NCBI GenBank assembly: GCA_946902985.2
Contig: OX336388.2
Coordinates: 228,058,467-228,122,466 of the forward strand
Length of the DNA stretch: 64,000 bases
Direction of reading: 5' to 3'
Origin: Meconema thalassinum
Taxonomy: Eukaryota > Arthropoda > Insecta > Orthoptera > Tettigoniidae
Position numbers and translations under genes: made by a program. The notes below the pieces were generated by a model, which was not told where the DNA came from, searched no databases, and worked only from the letters and a program-made list of their open reading frames with translations. Of the stretch, positions 51,327 through 60,471 are shown one piece after another (the first letter of the stretch is position 1; every line of letters starts with the position of its first letter).

Positions 51327-52184
51327 TTGTAATAATAACAAGTAGTTCTGTGAAGAACTAAATAGCCTATTTTCATATATTCTACTGGTCTTATTTAGGA
51401 CACGAGAAATTAAAACGTGACTTTTAAAAATTGCAACACCTCCATTTTTAAGTTCTTATCAAATTCCATTAAATTAAACGTCGGTATATTAAGTCTTGAT
51501 GAAGATAAGCCGTGCCATGTTTCACAGCGCTTGGATGAAAATTCGCGAGAAAAATCCATTTAAATATTGAAATTCCGCATCGCCGCCATGTTGTTTTCGT
51601 GCTCACCAGGTCGTTGAATGATCATCCTTAGGTAGTTTTTTTCAGGATTGACTATAATCGTGTTGATCGACTGAAAAGCATTAACCATTCGTTTACTAAG
51701 GCAACACTGAAATAAGGCCTAGGCTTAATATCGACAGTAATATTAACACGAGCTTAGGACTTAGCAACACCTCATGTAAACATAAGTTATTTGAGCATGT
51801 TCCATTGAAATGGTGCAACAGAACAGAGCAGGCTAACTTTGACAAATGTCACGAGACTATGACATATCGAATACAGCCCAGTGTTTGATACAATAGCTTC
51901 CTTCCTCATTCAGCGCGTGGCCCGACCATGGGGAGTGAGCTACAGTGATATATCGTGGATAATGAACAACTACTGCGCTACTACAAGGTAATATATGTTA
52001 GGACTTATGTATGGCTCTCCATTGGTCACTGCCTAACTTCCTGCCCCCTAACGAAATTGGTACAGCCAATATGACGTATAGTTGACCTCAGGGCCAAAGT
52101 GAGAGAACACTATTCACTGTCAGAATGTCAAGCTAACACAAATGATGACTAGACCTCAGAAATGTCATACACACCACTGTTATT
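51327..52184. other. Spacer, nothing recognised
   Basis: Moderately AT-rich; contains one GCCGCCATGTTGTTTTCG word near 51590. No coding or repeat structure was found on either strand. Confidence 0.5.
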
Positions 52185-53250
52185 GTTTGAGTCTTCAGTC
52201 TTTTAACTGGTTTGTTGCCCTCAACCCTCGAAAAATGAGAATTGAGAAACTTGGGAAGAAGTAAAGCCATGAGAGGCAGAAAGGAAAGGGGAAAAGAGGA
52301 GAGGGTCCACCTCACAGTCATTGGAAAACCAGATCCGACTCAAGAATCCCTCGGGGTCGCCCCAGCCGTTAGCTGTTGAGGGTGTAGCACAATCCAGGGA
52401 GGGGCTACACACACCCTACCTCCTTTAGGGATTTGAGCAGAAGACAGGAGATAATGTGAGCCCTAAGGGTGTCGCACTATCCAGGATGGGGCAACACATA
52501 CCCTGCCTCCTTTAGGACCTTGAGCAGATGTCAGGAGATACTGTGAGCCCTTGAGGGTGTAGCACTATCCAGGGTGGGGCTACACACACCCTGCCTCCTT
52601 TAGGGCCTTGAGCAGAAGGCAGGAGATACTGTGAGCCCTTGAGGGTGTAGCACTATCCAGGGTGGGACTACACACACCGTGCCTCCTTTAGGGCCTTGAG
52701 CAGTAGGTAGGATATAATGTGAGCCCTGAGGGTGTAGCACTATCCAGGGAGGGACTACACACACCCTGCCTTCTTTAGGACCTTGAGCAGAAGTAAGGAG
52801 ATACTGTGAGCCTTTGAGGGTGCAGAACTATCCAGGGTGGGGCTACACACACTCTGTCTTCTTTAGGACCTTGAGCAGAAAGCAGGAGATACTGTGAGCC
52901 CTTGAGGGGGTAGCACTACAATATCTAGGGCGGGGATACACACACCCTGTCTTCTATAGGGCCTTGAGCAGAAGGCAGGAGATACCGTGAGTCCTAAGGG
53001 TGTAGCACTATCCAGGGAGGGACTACACACACCCTGCCTCCTTGAGGGACTTGAACAGAAGGCAGGAGATACTGCGAGCCCTTGAGAGTGTAGCACTATC
53101 CAGGGTGGGCTACACACACCTTGCCTCCTTGAGGGCCTTGTGCAGAAGGCAAGAAATACTGTGAGACCTTGAGGGTGTAGCACTAACCATTGTGGAACTA
53201 CACACACCCTGCCTCCTTGAGGGCCTTGAGTAGAAGCCAGAAGATACGAA
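52185..53250 (-). repeat. Family M element expanded into an ~88-bp minisatellite, with a LINE-A-like tail
   Basis: On the plus strand CACTATCCAGG or a close variant recurs at about 52388, 52475, 52564, 52651, 52738, 52827, 52914, 53006, 53094 and 53181 (mean 88 bp, ten units). The unit (GAGGGTGTAGCACTATCCAG, CTACACACACCCTGCCTCCT, TGAGCAGAAGGCAGGAGATA) is the same segment present once at 13622-13720. The adjoining 52210-52385 matches the pyrimidine-rich part of that element. The far end on the minus strand reads TTAAAAGACTGAAGACTCAA, the family A LINE tail. Confidence 0.8.
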
Positions 53251-53415
53251 CAAAGGAAAAGCAAGAGTTATGACGCCTCTAAGAATTAGGGTATAAGGAA
53301 AGATGAGACAAGGACCAATTAGGGCAGTTTCCAGCTCTCAGAGAGTGGAATAAAATTTATGTGGCAGAGTTTTACCCTGCAAGTACTCAATGTACTAAAC
53401 ACGAGCTAATATCTA

Positions 53416-54161
53416 AGGCTGTGTCCCAATAGTACAATTTCAGCCGTAGTGAACTAGATAGACGACTACTTTGCCGGATGTGACGTCAGAAGTCGTGATC
53501 CAATACTGCTTAGCACATAGCAATCAAGTCTGTAGTAGCTAGTCAACGAAAGTGCTTGCTAGATTGGCCGACTTGTCGACTTGTACAAGGAAGTTATAGA
53601 AATTGTAGCTTATCGGAATTGTAGGTTATGTAAATTGCAGGTTGTCTTTGACTTTAATCTACTTTATGCTTGACCTACATCCTTTGCCAAATTCGACGCT
53701 TCAAACCACAACCCACGAGGGAAGCATAATATCTTGTTGTGTTGTGATAATTATTTTCACGCGAATATGTTGTTTGGTTCTGTAGTAACCACGACTGAGA
53801 ATTGCAACGACAACTCGGTTCATGGTCTCCGGCGCACAGTAAGGGCCTCGTCTCAAATTGTCAATTTGCCGCTGCCGATATTATCTGCTTGGCGCATCCA
53901 TGAACGTAATCGTTCAGGTATTGTTTATTTAAAACAGCTGATGAAAGCGCAAAGAGCTTACAAGGAGCAGCAGGTCACCGCCATCTTGAGTGTTGGTTTG
54001 GTTGTTACCAGCATGTAAGTCCAGTGCGTTTCAGAACACAAGTCTATGAAGGAGGCTGTGATCAAGCAGACGTGTCCCAAATCTCCGTAGTGCATAGCAC
54101 ATAGCACATAGTAGCTAGCAGCTAGTTAATAGCAGACAACTTGAGTATTGGGACACAGCCT
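53416..54161. mobile_element. 746-bp DNA element with terminal inverted repeats
   Basis: Ends AGGCTGTGTCCCAATA (53416) and its inverse TATTGGGACACAGCCT (54161), flanked by TA on both sides (53414-53415, 54162-54163); TAA/TTA is an alternative reading. Subterminal text is also related (CATAGCACATAG, GTAGCTAG words near both ends). The interior has a 94-codon frame (53734-54018) with no recognised domain. It is non-autonomous; Tc1/mariner or PIF/Harbinger cannot be separated on this evidence. Confidence 0.7.
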
Positions 54162-54659
54162 TAGTACCTCTTATCTATGCTCGGAATGCCTTCCTGTCCG
54201 TTTCGCCAACATGCTTCGTGTTTGGACTGTACAACTACCCTCCAGAGAGCTATAAAATGCTCAGACTGTACCGGGCTGCCATACCTTGATGGAAGATTGT
54301 GAGTAAGAAGTAAAGGGAGCAAGGAAGCAAGCAAGCAAGCAAGCAAAGAGGAGGCAGAGCTATAGCAGACACATCTACTTAACGAAAAGTTTGTAATCGT
54401 ATGCAAATCCAAGCGTTGGTGCCATTACTACCCGTCTGGGGCGAGAGATCTTCACATAAATAATGTCAATATGTGTTTAAACAGGAAGACCAACCCTCCC
54501 ACATCAATCAGTAACTCCCCCCACTCTCCACCCCCTCAAAAACCCTTTAGGTTAATCGCTTCTCCTGGAGACCTTATACACTGCTTGCTCTGACATTGCT
54601 CAAACACAGGTATTCCCTTCCTCAACACCTCTGCACTGAAGGTTCAAAAATCCTGCCCA
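54162..54659. other. Spacer
   Basis: Only a short (GCAA)n run near 54324-54345 stands out. The 83-codon minus-strand frame here is Ser/Leu-rich because it crosses that run; I do not call it. Confidence 0.5.
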
Positions 54660-54668
54660 GAATATTCT

Positions 54669-55191
54669 GGTTGAATGGTTGGTTCTTAAGTTTAGGGCCT
54701 GCGACAACGCGGTCATCTAGCCCCGTGTACTTTGGGTGTGTGTAGAATCTGTCTGATAACCGGTGTTAATTGTGATGACTGTGTATTAGTGTGTGTTAAC
54801 TGTTTTTTAATTTAAGTACTACAACTTAGAATTTTTCAAATAGATCCTACTTTTGACGCCAAGCGCCAACGTCAACGACTACTAGACCAAGTTCAAAACT
54901 TAGCTACTAGACGCCACCGCAGTCGGCTCTTGGCAACGAACGTAGAAACCTAAGAGCGTTGTTTATATTTTTAACCTATCCAATTTAGCTTCACACAGCT
55001 GCAATTAGTGGAAGGTTCTTTAACATGCCATAAATCTATGACATGGGACCTCCGCCTTTACTTCCCCTCCGAACTAAGGCATACTGAGGGATTTTTAACG
55101 CTCTTAAAAAATTTGACGGCTTCGGCCGGGTTTGAACCCACGACCTTGGGCACAGAAGCTCAGCATGCTACCGACTTAGCCACTGAAGCCG
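54669..55191 (-). mobile_element. Complete tRNA-derived SINE with 9-bp target duplication (family S2)
   Basis: GAATATTCT at 54660-54668 and 55192-55200 flanks the insertion. The minus-strand head (55191-55117) folds as a 75-nt tRNA-like: acceptor CGGCTTC pairs perfectly with GAAGCCG, and the B box GGGTTCAAACCC is intact. The body continues through CATAGATTTATGGCATGTTA and CGGTTATCAGACAGATTCTA to a 3' hairpin region GGGGCTAGATGACCGCG...CGCAGGCCC and ends CCAACCATTCAACC. Pol III promoter boxes are well preserved, so it may be transcribable. Confidence 0.9.
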
Positions 55192-55204
55192 GAATATTCT
55201 ATTG

Positions 55205-55455
55205 ATAATTGTAGGGGCTTTGCGACATCGTGATTATGTAGCCCCGTGCACTTGGGTGTGTGTAGAATTGGTCTGTGTCACTGTGATGTCTGTACTACTA
55301 TGCTTGCCACGGTGGGTGAGTGGTTATCGTGTCGGACTACCAACCCCCAAGCTTGCAGGTTCGCTCCTGGCCGTGGTAAGTGATTTTTTTTTTTGAAAGG
55401 CGAAAAAAATCACGACACGATATCATACGTTGCTGGCATGTTAAAGAACCCATTT
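55205..55455 (+). repeat. tRNA-like head fused to S2-type sequence
   Basis: 55208-55295 carries a degraded version of the S2 3' region (GTAGCCCCGTGCACTTGGGTG). A second tRNA-like starts at 55306: acceptor GCCACGG pairs with CCGTGGT (55371-55377), B box GGTTCGCTCC. It is followed by T11 and an 11-bp inverted repeat GTGATTTTTTT / AAAAAAATCAC, then GGCATGTTAAAGAACCC as in S2. It may be the head of another SINE subfamily. Confidence 0.55.
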
Positions 55456-55651
55456 GAATTCAGTAGGCAAAATTAAACTCGAGACTTTCCGCCAACACAA
55501 AAGTTCCTCCTTTTTCTATGGTGTCAAGGAGCTTAGATATCTAACCTCCTTGACTTTCTTTGCGTTCCAAGGAACAACAAAATTCGACATGCAAGCTGCC
55601 CTCTGGTCACAAATAACAAAGCTTGCACCCGGCATCCGAGGCAATACGAGT

Positions 55652-55705
55652 TAGTTATTGTTGTTGTTGTTTTAAGGGTCGGAACTACGAGGTCATCTGC
55701 ACCTA
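55652..55705 (-). repeat. Repeat tail with (CAA)n
   Basis: TTGTTGTTGTTGTTTTAAGG followed by GTCGGAACTACGAGGTCATC, nearly the same as 39528-39590. On the minus strand this is the 3' terminus of a retroelement whose body is not present. Confidence 0.5.
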
Positions 55706-55764
55706 AAAGAGGCAATACGATATTAGGATTATATACTGCTATGTGTATTTGTAATTGAGGAAAT

Positions 55765-55925
55765 ATTTGGGTAGGAAGTGGCCGTGGCCTTACGTTAGGT
55801 ACCATCCCAGTATTTGCCTGGAATAGAAATGGAAAAACATGGAAAATCACTTCCAGAATGACTGAGGTTTGCCTTACAAGTCTGAGTGTACCCCAAGGTC
55901 CTGTCCTCGCACCAGAATTAAATTT
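55765..55925 (-). mobile_element. SINE family S1 body fragment
   Basis: The minus strand reads GGTGCGAGGACAGGACC, GTGATTTTCCATG, AGGCAAATACTGGGATGG, TACCTAACGTAAGGCCACGG, the order of the S1 body at 3355-3515. The tRNA head and tail are missing. Confidence 0.65.
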
Positions 55926-56984
55926 CACAGCCAACATTGCTAGTCACAATGCAACGAGGCGTCCCAGAGTATTTTACAAGTGGATAGAACGACAGTTGGG
56001 CAAGTTAATTTCTAAAAATGACAAAGTCACAGAACCGCCATTTGCCTGTTACTCTGCGTCACAGTTACAATGTTCGAAATACATTTATGTTCGACGATGT
56101 CGATATGTAAATATTATATGTCAGAAAACTGTATCATAATGGGGGTCATTAAAGTACTACTTTTCATTATAACACAGTTTTTCAACCAATCAGAGCTCAA
56201 TATTTTCATTCATTGACCAATTTGGTAAGGATATCTCTCACATGTACTCAAAATCCAACATGTCGGACATGAATTACATGATTTGAAAGTTGACAATGTA
56301 GCCTATATTGGATCAACCATTGTAGTTACAATGCATAACCAAACTGGGCAATATTGCAAAAGAAATAGCACTGTACCTTAATATCCGCAACTCCAATTTC
56401 TACACATTCGTAAGATTTCGCCGACAATTTTAGTGAATGCTGTTGTTGACATAAACACACCAGAACGCCATGGAGAAAGCAGGCATATGACATTAGTTCC
56501 AAGAAAATTATAATCTAGGTCTTTGTTCAGTAAATGGATTTCTCCACCAGATGTCATAACTGTTCTATTTGGGACTCAATTGATATGTCTTCCGTTGACA
56601 TTCTATACGCATCGAATTTGAAGAATAACTAGTTGTTAATACGATACATTTTAATTTCAAAGCGTTTGCAACAGCCCATTTTATGTTATTTGGGCAAAAT
56701 AACAAACTGATCATACATAGTACCTGTTCGCTATCTGTTGGTGCTACTTCAGGATAAACAATGTTTCAAATCTTTGGGATTCGTTACTGGGTAAAGATCA
56801 AATGCTGAGCCCACACAATTGCCAAGGAGAAGAATTCAACCGACAGAATCTCGACAGATATTTATGAATATTTACCTTACTTTTGATTGTTTTGATTTAC
56901 AATGTGACTTACAATTTGTGTTTGTCAAAGGACAGAAATAGCTCACAAGTTATGTTGAGAATACTGTTGAGCATTTTACTAAGC
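55926..56984. other. Spacer, nothing recognised
   Basis: No gene, tRNA-like box or shared repeat was identified on either strand. AT-rich with short frames only. Confidence 0.5.
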
Positions 56985-57375
56985 ATTTCTGGACTGGATG
57001 ATAACCATTTTATGATGATTAGAAAATCACAAAAATTGTATACACAAATATTATCTATTCAAACTAAGCGGCCAGGAAAATGGGCTAAAGGTGTGCTTCT
57101 GCAACATGACTATGCCTACCCTGACCCTAGCCGAGAGACCACCACTGCCATTGATCAAATGGGATTCACGGAGCTGCCATACTCTCCCGACCTGGCACCA
57201 AGGAATTGTCACCTGTTCGGGAGCATGAAGAAACCTCTGGACAGAGCTGTCAAGGTATGGGTACGCAGCACTTTGAAAGAATGGTTTCAGGAAGGTCTGG
57301 AGAGACTGACACATCGATGGGAAAAGTGCATAATGTTACAAGGAGATTATGTTGAGAAATACAAGCACACGTAGA
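56985..57375 (+). pseudogene. Mariner transposase C-terminal fragment
   Basis: The end of the open frame 56883-57374 reads KRPGKWAKGVLLQHDYAYPD (a decayed HDNARPH block, second catalytic Asp kept), MGFTELPYSPDLAPRNCHLF (third Asp kept), MKKPLDRAVKV, then KEWFQEGLERLTHRWEKCIM and GDYVEK. This is the DD34D catalytic C-terminus of a mariner transposase. The first Asp and the N-terminal half are gone; upstream frame text is unrelated. It belongs to a different lineage from the 40.5-kb element. Confidence 0.82.
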
Positions 57376-57559
57376 AAGCATTGGTAATTTGGACAACGTC
57401 AGGAGTCACGCACGGTCAAAACCATCGAGGTTGCCAACAAATCTCTGCCCTAACTTGCCTAGCCTAGGGATCGAAAGGGGGAACACAGAACGTAGTCACG
57501 TGTAGTTGACAAGTACCTAGGAAGGTTCTGAACGGGAGGGGGCTTTATACCGTGAAGCT

Positions 57560-58165
57560 ATTTTGAAAGGTCTAGTAGGGAGTAGGAGACTGCTCTTACT
57601 TAGGAAGCAAAATAACCAGCGAAGGACGAAGAAAAGAGGCTTTATAAAGTAGGTTGGCTCAGGCAAGGAAAGCAGTTCTCCAAAAAAGGGAATCTGTTGA
57701 CATCGAATATCGATTTAGGTATTACGAAGTAATTTTTGAAAGCCTTTGTCTGGAGCGTGGCAAGGGCTCTATGGTAGTGAAACTTGGACTATTGGTGCAG
57801 CAGAAAAGAGGAGAATTGAAGCGTTTGAAATGTGGTGTTACAGCAGAATTATGAAAATCAGATGGGTAGATAAGGTTACAAACGAAGAGGTATTAAGACG
57901 AGTGGGAGAGGAGAGATGTTTCTGGCGACTGTTAATGAAGAGAAGAGATAGGATCGTAGGACACATACTAAGACATCCAGGAATAGCAAACTTAGTTATG
58001 GAAGGAATGGTCCAGAATAAGAACTGTAGGGTTAGACCAAGGTTAAACAGATTGCCTCGGATGTAAGTTGTGAGAGCTATGTGGAGATGAAACGATTACC
58101 TCAGGACAGGGAGAGATGGAATGCTGCATCAGAACAGGCAAAATACTGAAGATTCAAACAACAAG
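57560..58165 (+). pseudogene. LINE family A fragment (copy 3)
   Basis: Frames joined by frameshifts read LGSKITSEGRRKEAL, RLAQARKAVLQKRESVDIEY, LYGSETWTIGAAEKRRIEAF, SRIMKIRWVDKVTNEEVLRR, RIVGHILRHPGIANLVMEG. The element ends TGAAGATTCAAACAACAAG at 58147-58166. Same block order and tail as 600-1275 and 44795-45475, here on the plus strand. Confidence 0.78.
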
Positions 58166-59326
58166 ACTCGACCAGACGGGCCCCTTTCACAGGATAGGGA
58201 TTATGGCAATCCTCCAGGGAATACAGTTTGAGGACGCCTCAAACTTTGCCATAAACTCTTCACCTGCTTCATCTGCAGATCTTCTTTGCTACTCATTAGA
58301 ATATAATTTTAAAAAAATGCATACAGTTTTTTCTCTCTAAAAGCTGCTTTATCTAAGGAAGTGGTAGGCATAAGGGATAATATATTAGCATTTTTAATCT
58401 ACTTACGATCAAAGTTTACGTCGTATCAAGCTTTTGTTTTATAAGCGTTGTCGACACTCACAAAAAATTGCAGGTATTATGAAAATAAAAAGTGTAGTTA
58501 CATGGGTCTTAAATCCTTGAAAAGTTCCTATTAATCACGCCGGTGTTTATATGTGTCATCTGCTCGGCTCCAGTGTGTAATGGTCGTCTGTTTGATATTT
58601 ATTAGATAACTGCCCCATTTTTTTCGGGTGAGTCCACACACGTACGTCACGGGAAGAGGTGGAGGAGGAGGCTGTACCGGTCTGCCCAAGTTTGGCTAGG
58701 GGAGAGGGGTGTGTAAAAAGGGGTGGGGGGTTGTAGGGTGGTCTGTGCTCTACACTATCAGTTGTAAAACAAATGATCTCAACTGGTTAATTGATGTACT
58801 TTAACAGTATAGGTTGTTTTTTTGTTGTCATATTGTTGACATTTTTTTTACTCTGTAGTAGTAGAAGCGACATGCAAAGAGTGTTGAAAGGGGTCGTTTG
58901 GGAGGGGGTAAAAGTGATGGTAGTATGCGAAAAAGGATTCTTATCAACTAAACTCCATATGGTTCCTCTAACGAGAGTTGGGGAAGTAAAAAAAAAGAGG
59001 AGGTTGGGGGTGAATTAAATATGTAGTGTATGTAGCCTGTTAGAAAAGGACAGTATTATGTCAACCGGAGAAAAAATAGCTCTGTATAATTATGATGGAA
59101 GTATGAAAAAACTGATCTAGCACGTTTTTTCAGACTACTCAATATAAATTGTAACGATCGTTCTGTGTGTCTGTGTATGGGAGAGGCACATGCATACTGT
59201 TATAATATAGTATTATATAAATATACTGTCTTTTATCAGCACAAATTAAAATGAAAAGAAAAACACGCACATCCTCTAATACAGTGTTACTGTAGATCTC
59301 GTATCCTCAAATGGTATGAATATATA
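58166..59326. other. Spacer, nothing recognised
   Basis: Contains a G-rich strand (58680-58740) and (T)n runs, and a 75-codon frame at 58791 with a hydrophobic start and Lys-rich end that I cannot assign. No repeat shared with the window. Confidence 0.45.
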
Positions 59327-60154
59327 AGGTGCGTTCAAAAAGTAACGAGTCGGAGGCTATAATGCGCAAACCGGTGACGACATCGGATAATCGTGGCGTG
59401 TGTAACAACGTGTGGTTATGACCAGAGCGTGCAATGTCACAGCCTGTCGCTAGAGGGCACGCGTGCACGTCACGTGACGATACAAAGCGAGCAGCAGCAT
59501 GCATCAATCGTCCAACCAAGACCAAGACAATAGGCCATTCGGCATTCTTCCTGGTGTGGTTGAAGACTGTGGGGCACCCATTGGGCACACACATTCCGCA
59601 TGTGCAGTCGTTCCTTCATGATGGTGTGCACACTTCCGACGCTCAATCCGACCACGGCGGCTATGGCGTTCACTGTCACTCGGCGGTTCTGGGTAATGAG
59701 TGCATCAACCAGCTGGACGTTGCCATCGGTAATGCAGGGGGGTGTCCCAGACCGGGCATCATCGGCTAACGACACCCGTCCTTCCCTGAAGCGCTTGTGC
59801 CACGCCTTGACACTTGCAAGGGACATGCAGTGTTCGCCGTACACTTGTGTCATTCAGCGATGAATGTCCGTTCCCCCTACTCCTTCCGCTGTCAGAAACC
59901 GAACAACACCTCTTTGCTCATCGTTTGACGCCTCCATGTCACTGTTTGCAATGCGACTGGCAGCGTTGGGCGATTGATGCTTGCTGCTGCTCGCTTTGTA
60001 TCGTCACGTGAAGTGCACGCGTGCCCTCTAGCGACGGGCTGTGACCTTCCCCGGTCTGGTCGGAACCACACCTCGTTACACACGCCACGATTAGCCGATG
60101 TCGTCACCTGTTTGCGCATTCCAGCCTCCGGCTCGTTACTTTTTGAACGCACCT
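59327..60154 (-). mobile_element. Foldback mariner derivative with 190-bp inverted ends
   Basis: TA at 59325-59326 and 60155-60156 flanks 828 bp. Both tips begin AGGTGCGTTCAAAAAGTAAC; the match runs on for about 190 bp (59327-59516 against 59965-60154), through GACGACATCGG, TCGCTAGAGGGCACGCGTGC and CGATACAAAGCGAGCAGCAG. Between the arms lies only the N-terminal part of a mariner transposase. So the 5' end is present at both ends and the catalytic half and natural 3' end are lost. Confidence 0.88.
59470..59937 (-). pseudogene. Mariner transposase N-terminal fragment
   Basis: ATG at 59937 begins MEASNDEQRGVVRFLTAEGV; a TGA follows GTDIHR, then the same frame continues MTQVYGEHCMSLASVKAWHK, SLADDARSG, RVTVNAIAAVVGLSVGSVHT and VCAQWVPHSLQPHQEECRMA. 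These are the paired helix-turn-helix domains that bind mariner ends. After that the frame runs directly into the left inverted arm. No DDE/D catalytic residues remain. Confidence 0.85.
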
Positions 60155-60471
60155 TATATTTCCTCAACCTTTTTGTGACTGAGAGCACAAAGCTCATGCC
60201 ATACCAACTACCCGAGCACCATTAAATCGAAACTAACTAGCGGCCCCGTGCGAGAAATCTCGCTTGTTCATAAACCACACTTTCCCCAATAGGTTTATAA
60301 TGAAAGACTTAAGGAGAAAGGTTGTTATGTTTTCATTTCAACCAAATGATTATGGAACACTATTTACATTTCAGTTAGAATTCCAAGTTCTACGTTCCCT
60401 AACTTAAGAAGGCAATCACTGAAAATTGGATCATCATAACACTCACCGGTTATTCGATATTTATGAAATTA
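60155..60471. other. Spacer with a short perfect hairpin
   Basis: GCGAGA-AA-TCTCGC at about 60250-60263, just after CTAGCGGCCCCGT, forms a tight hairpin. Nothing else recognised; it may belong to the terminal part of the following array-bearing element. Confidence 0.4.

Noticed and set aside
52863..53264. 133-codon minus-strand frame rich in repeated QGLTVSPAFCSRP text
   Set aside because: It is the translation of the ~88-bp minisatellite and is interrupted wherever the unit length is not a multiple of three.
53734..54018. 94-codon frame inside the 746-bp TIR element as a transposase
   Set aside because: Too short, no DDE/D motif, no DNA-binding motif; the element looks non-autonomous.
58791..59018. 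75-codon frame with a hydrophobic N-terminus
   Set aside because: Single short frame in low-complexity text, no homologous repeat, no supporting context.
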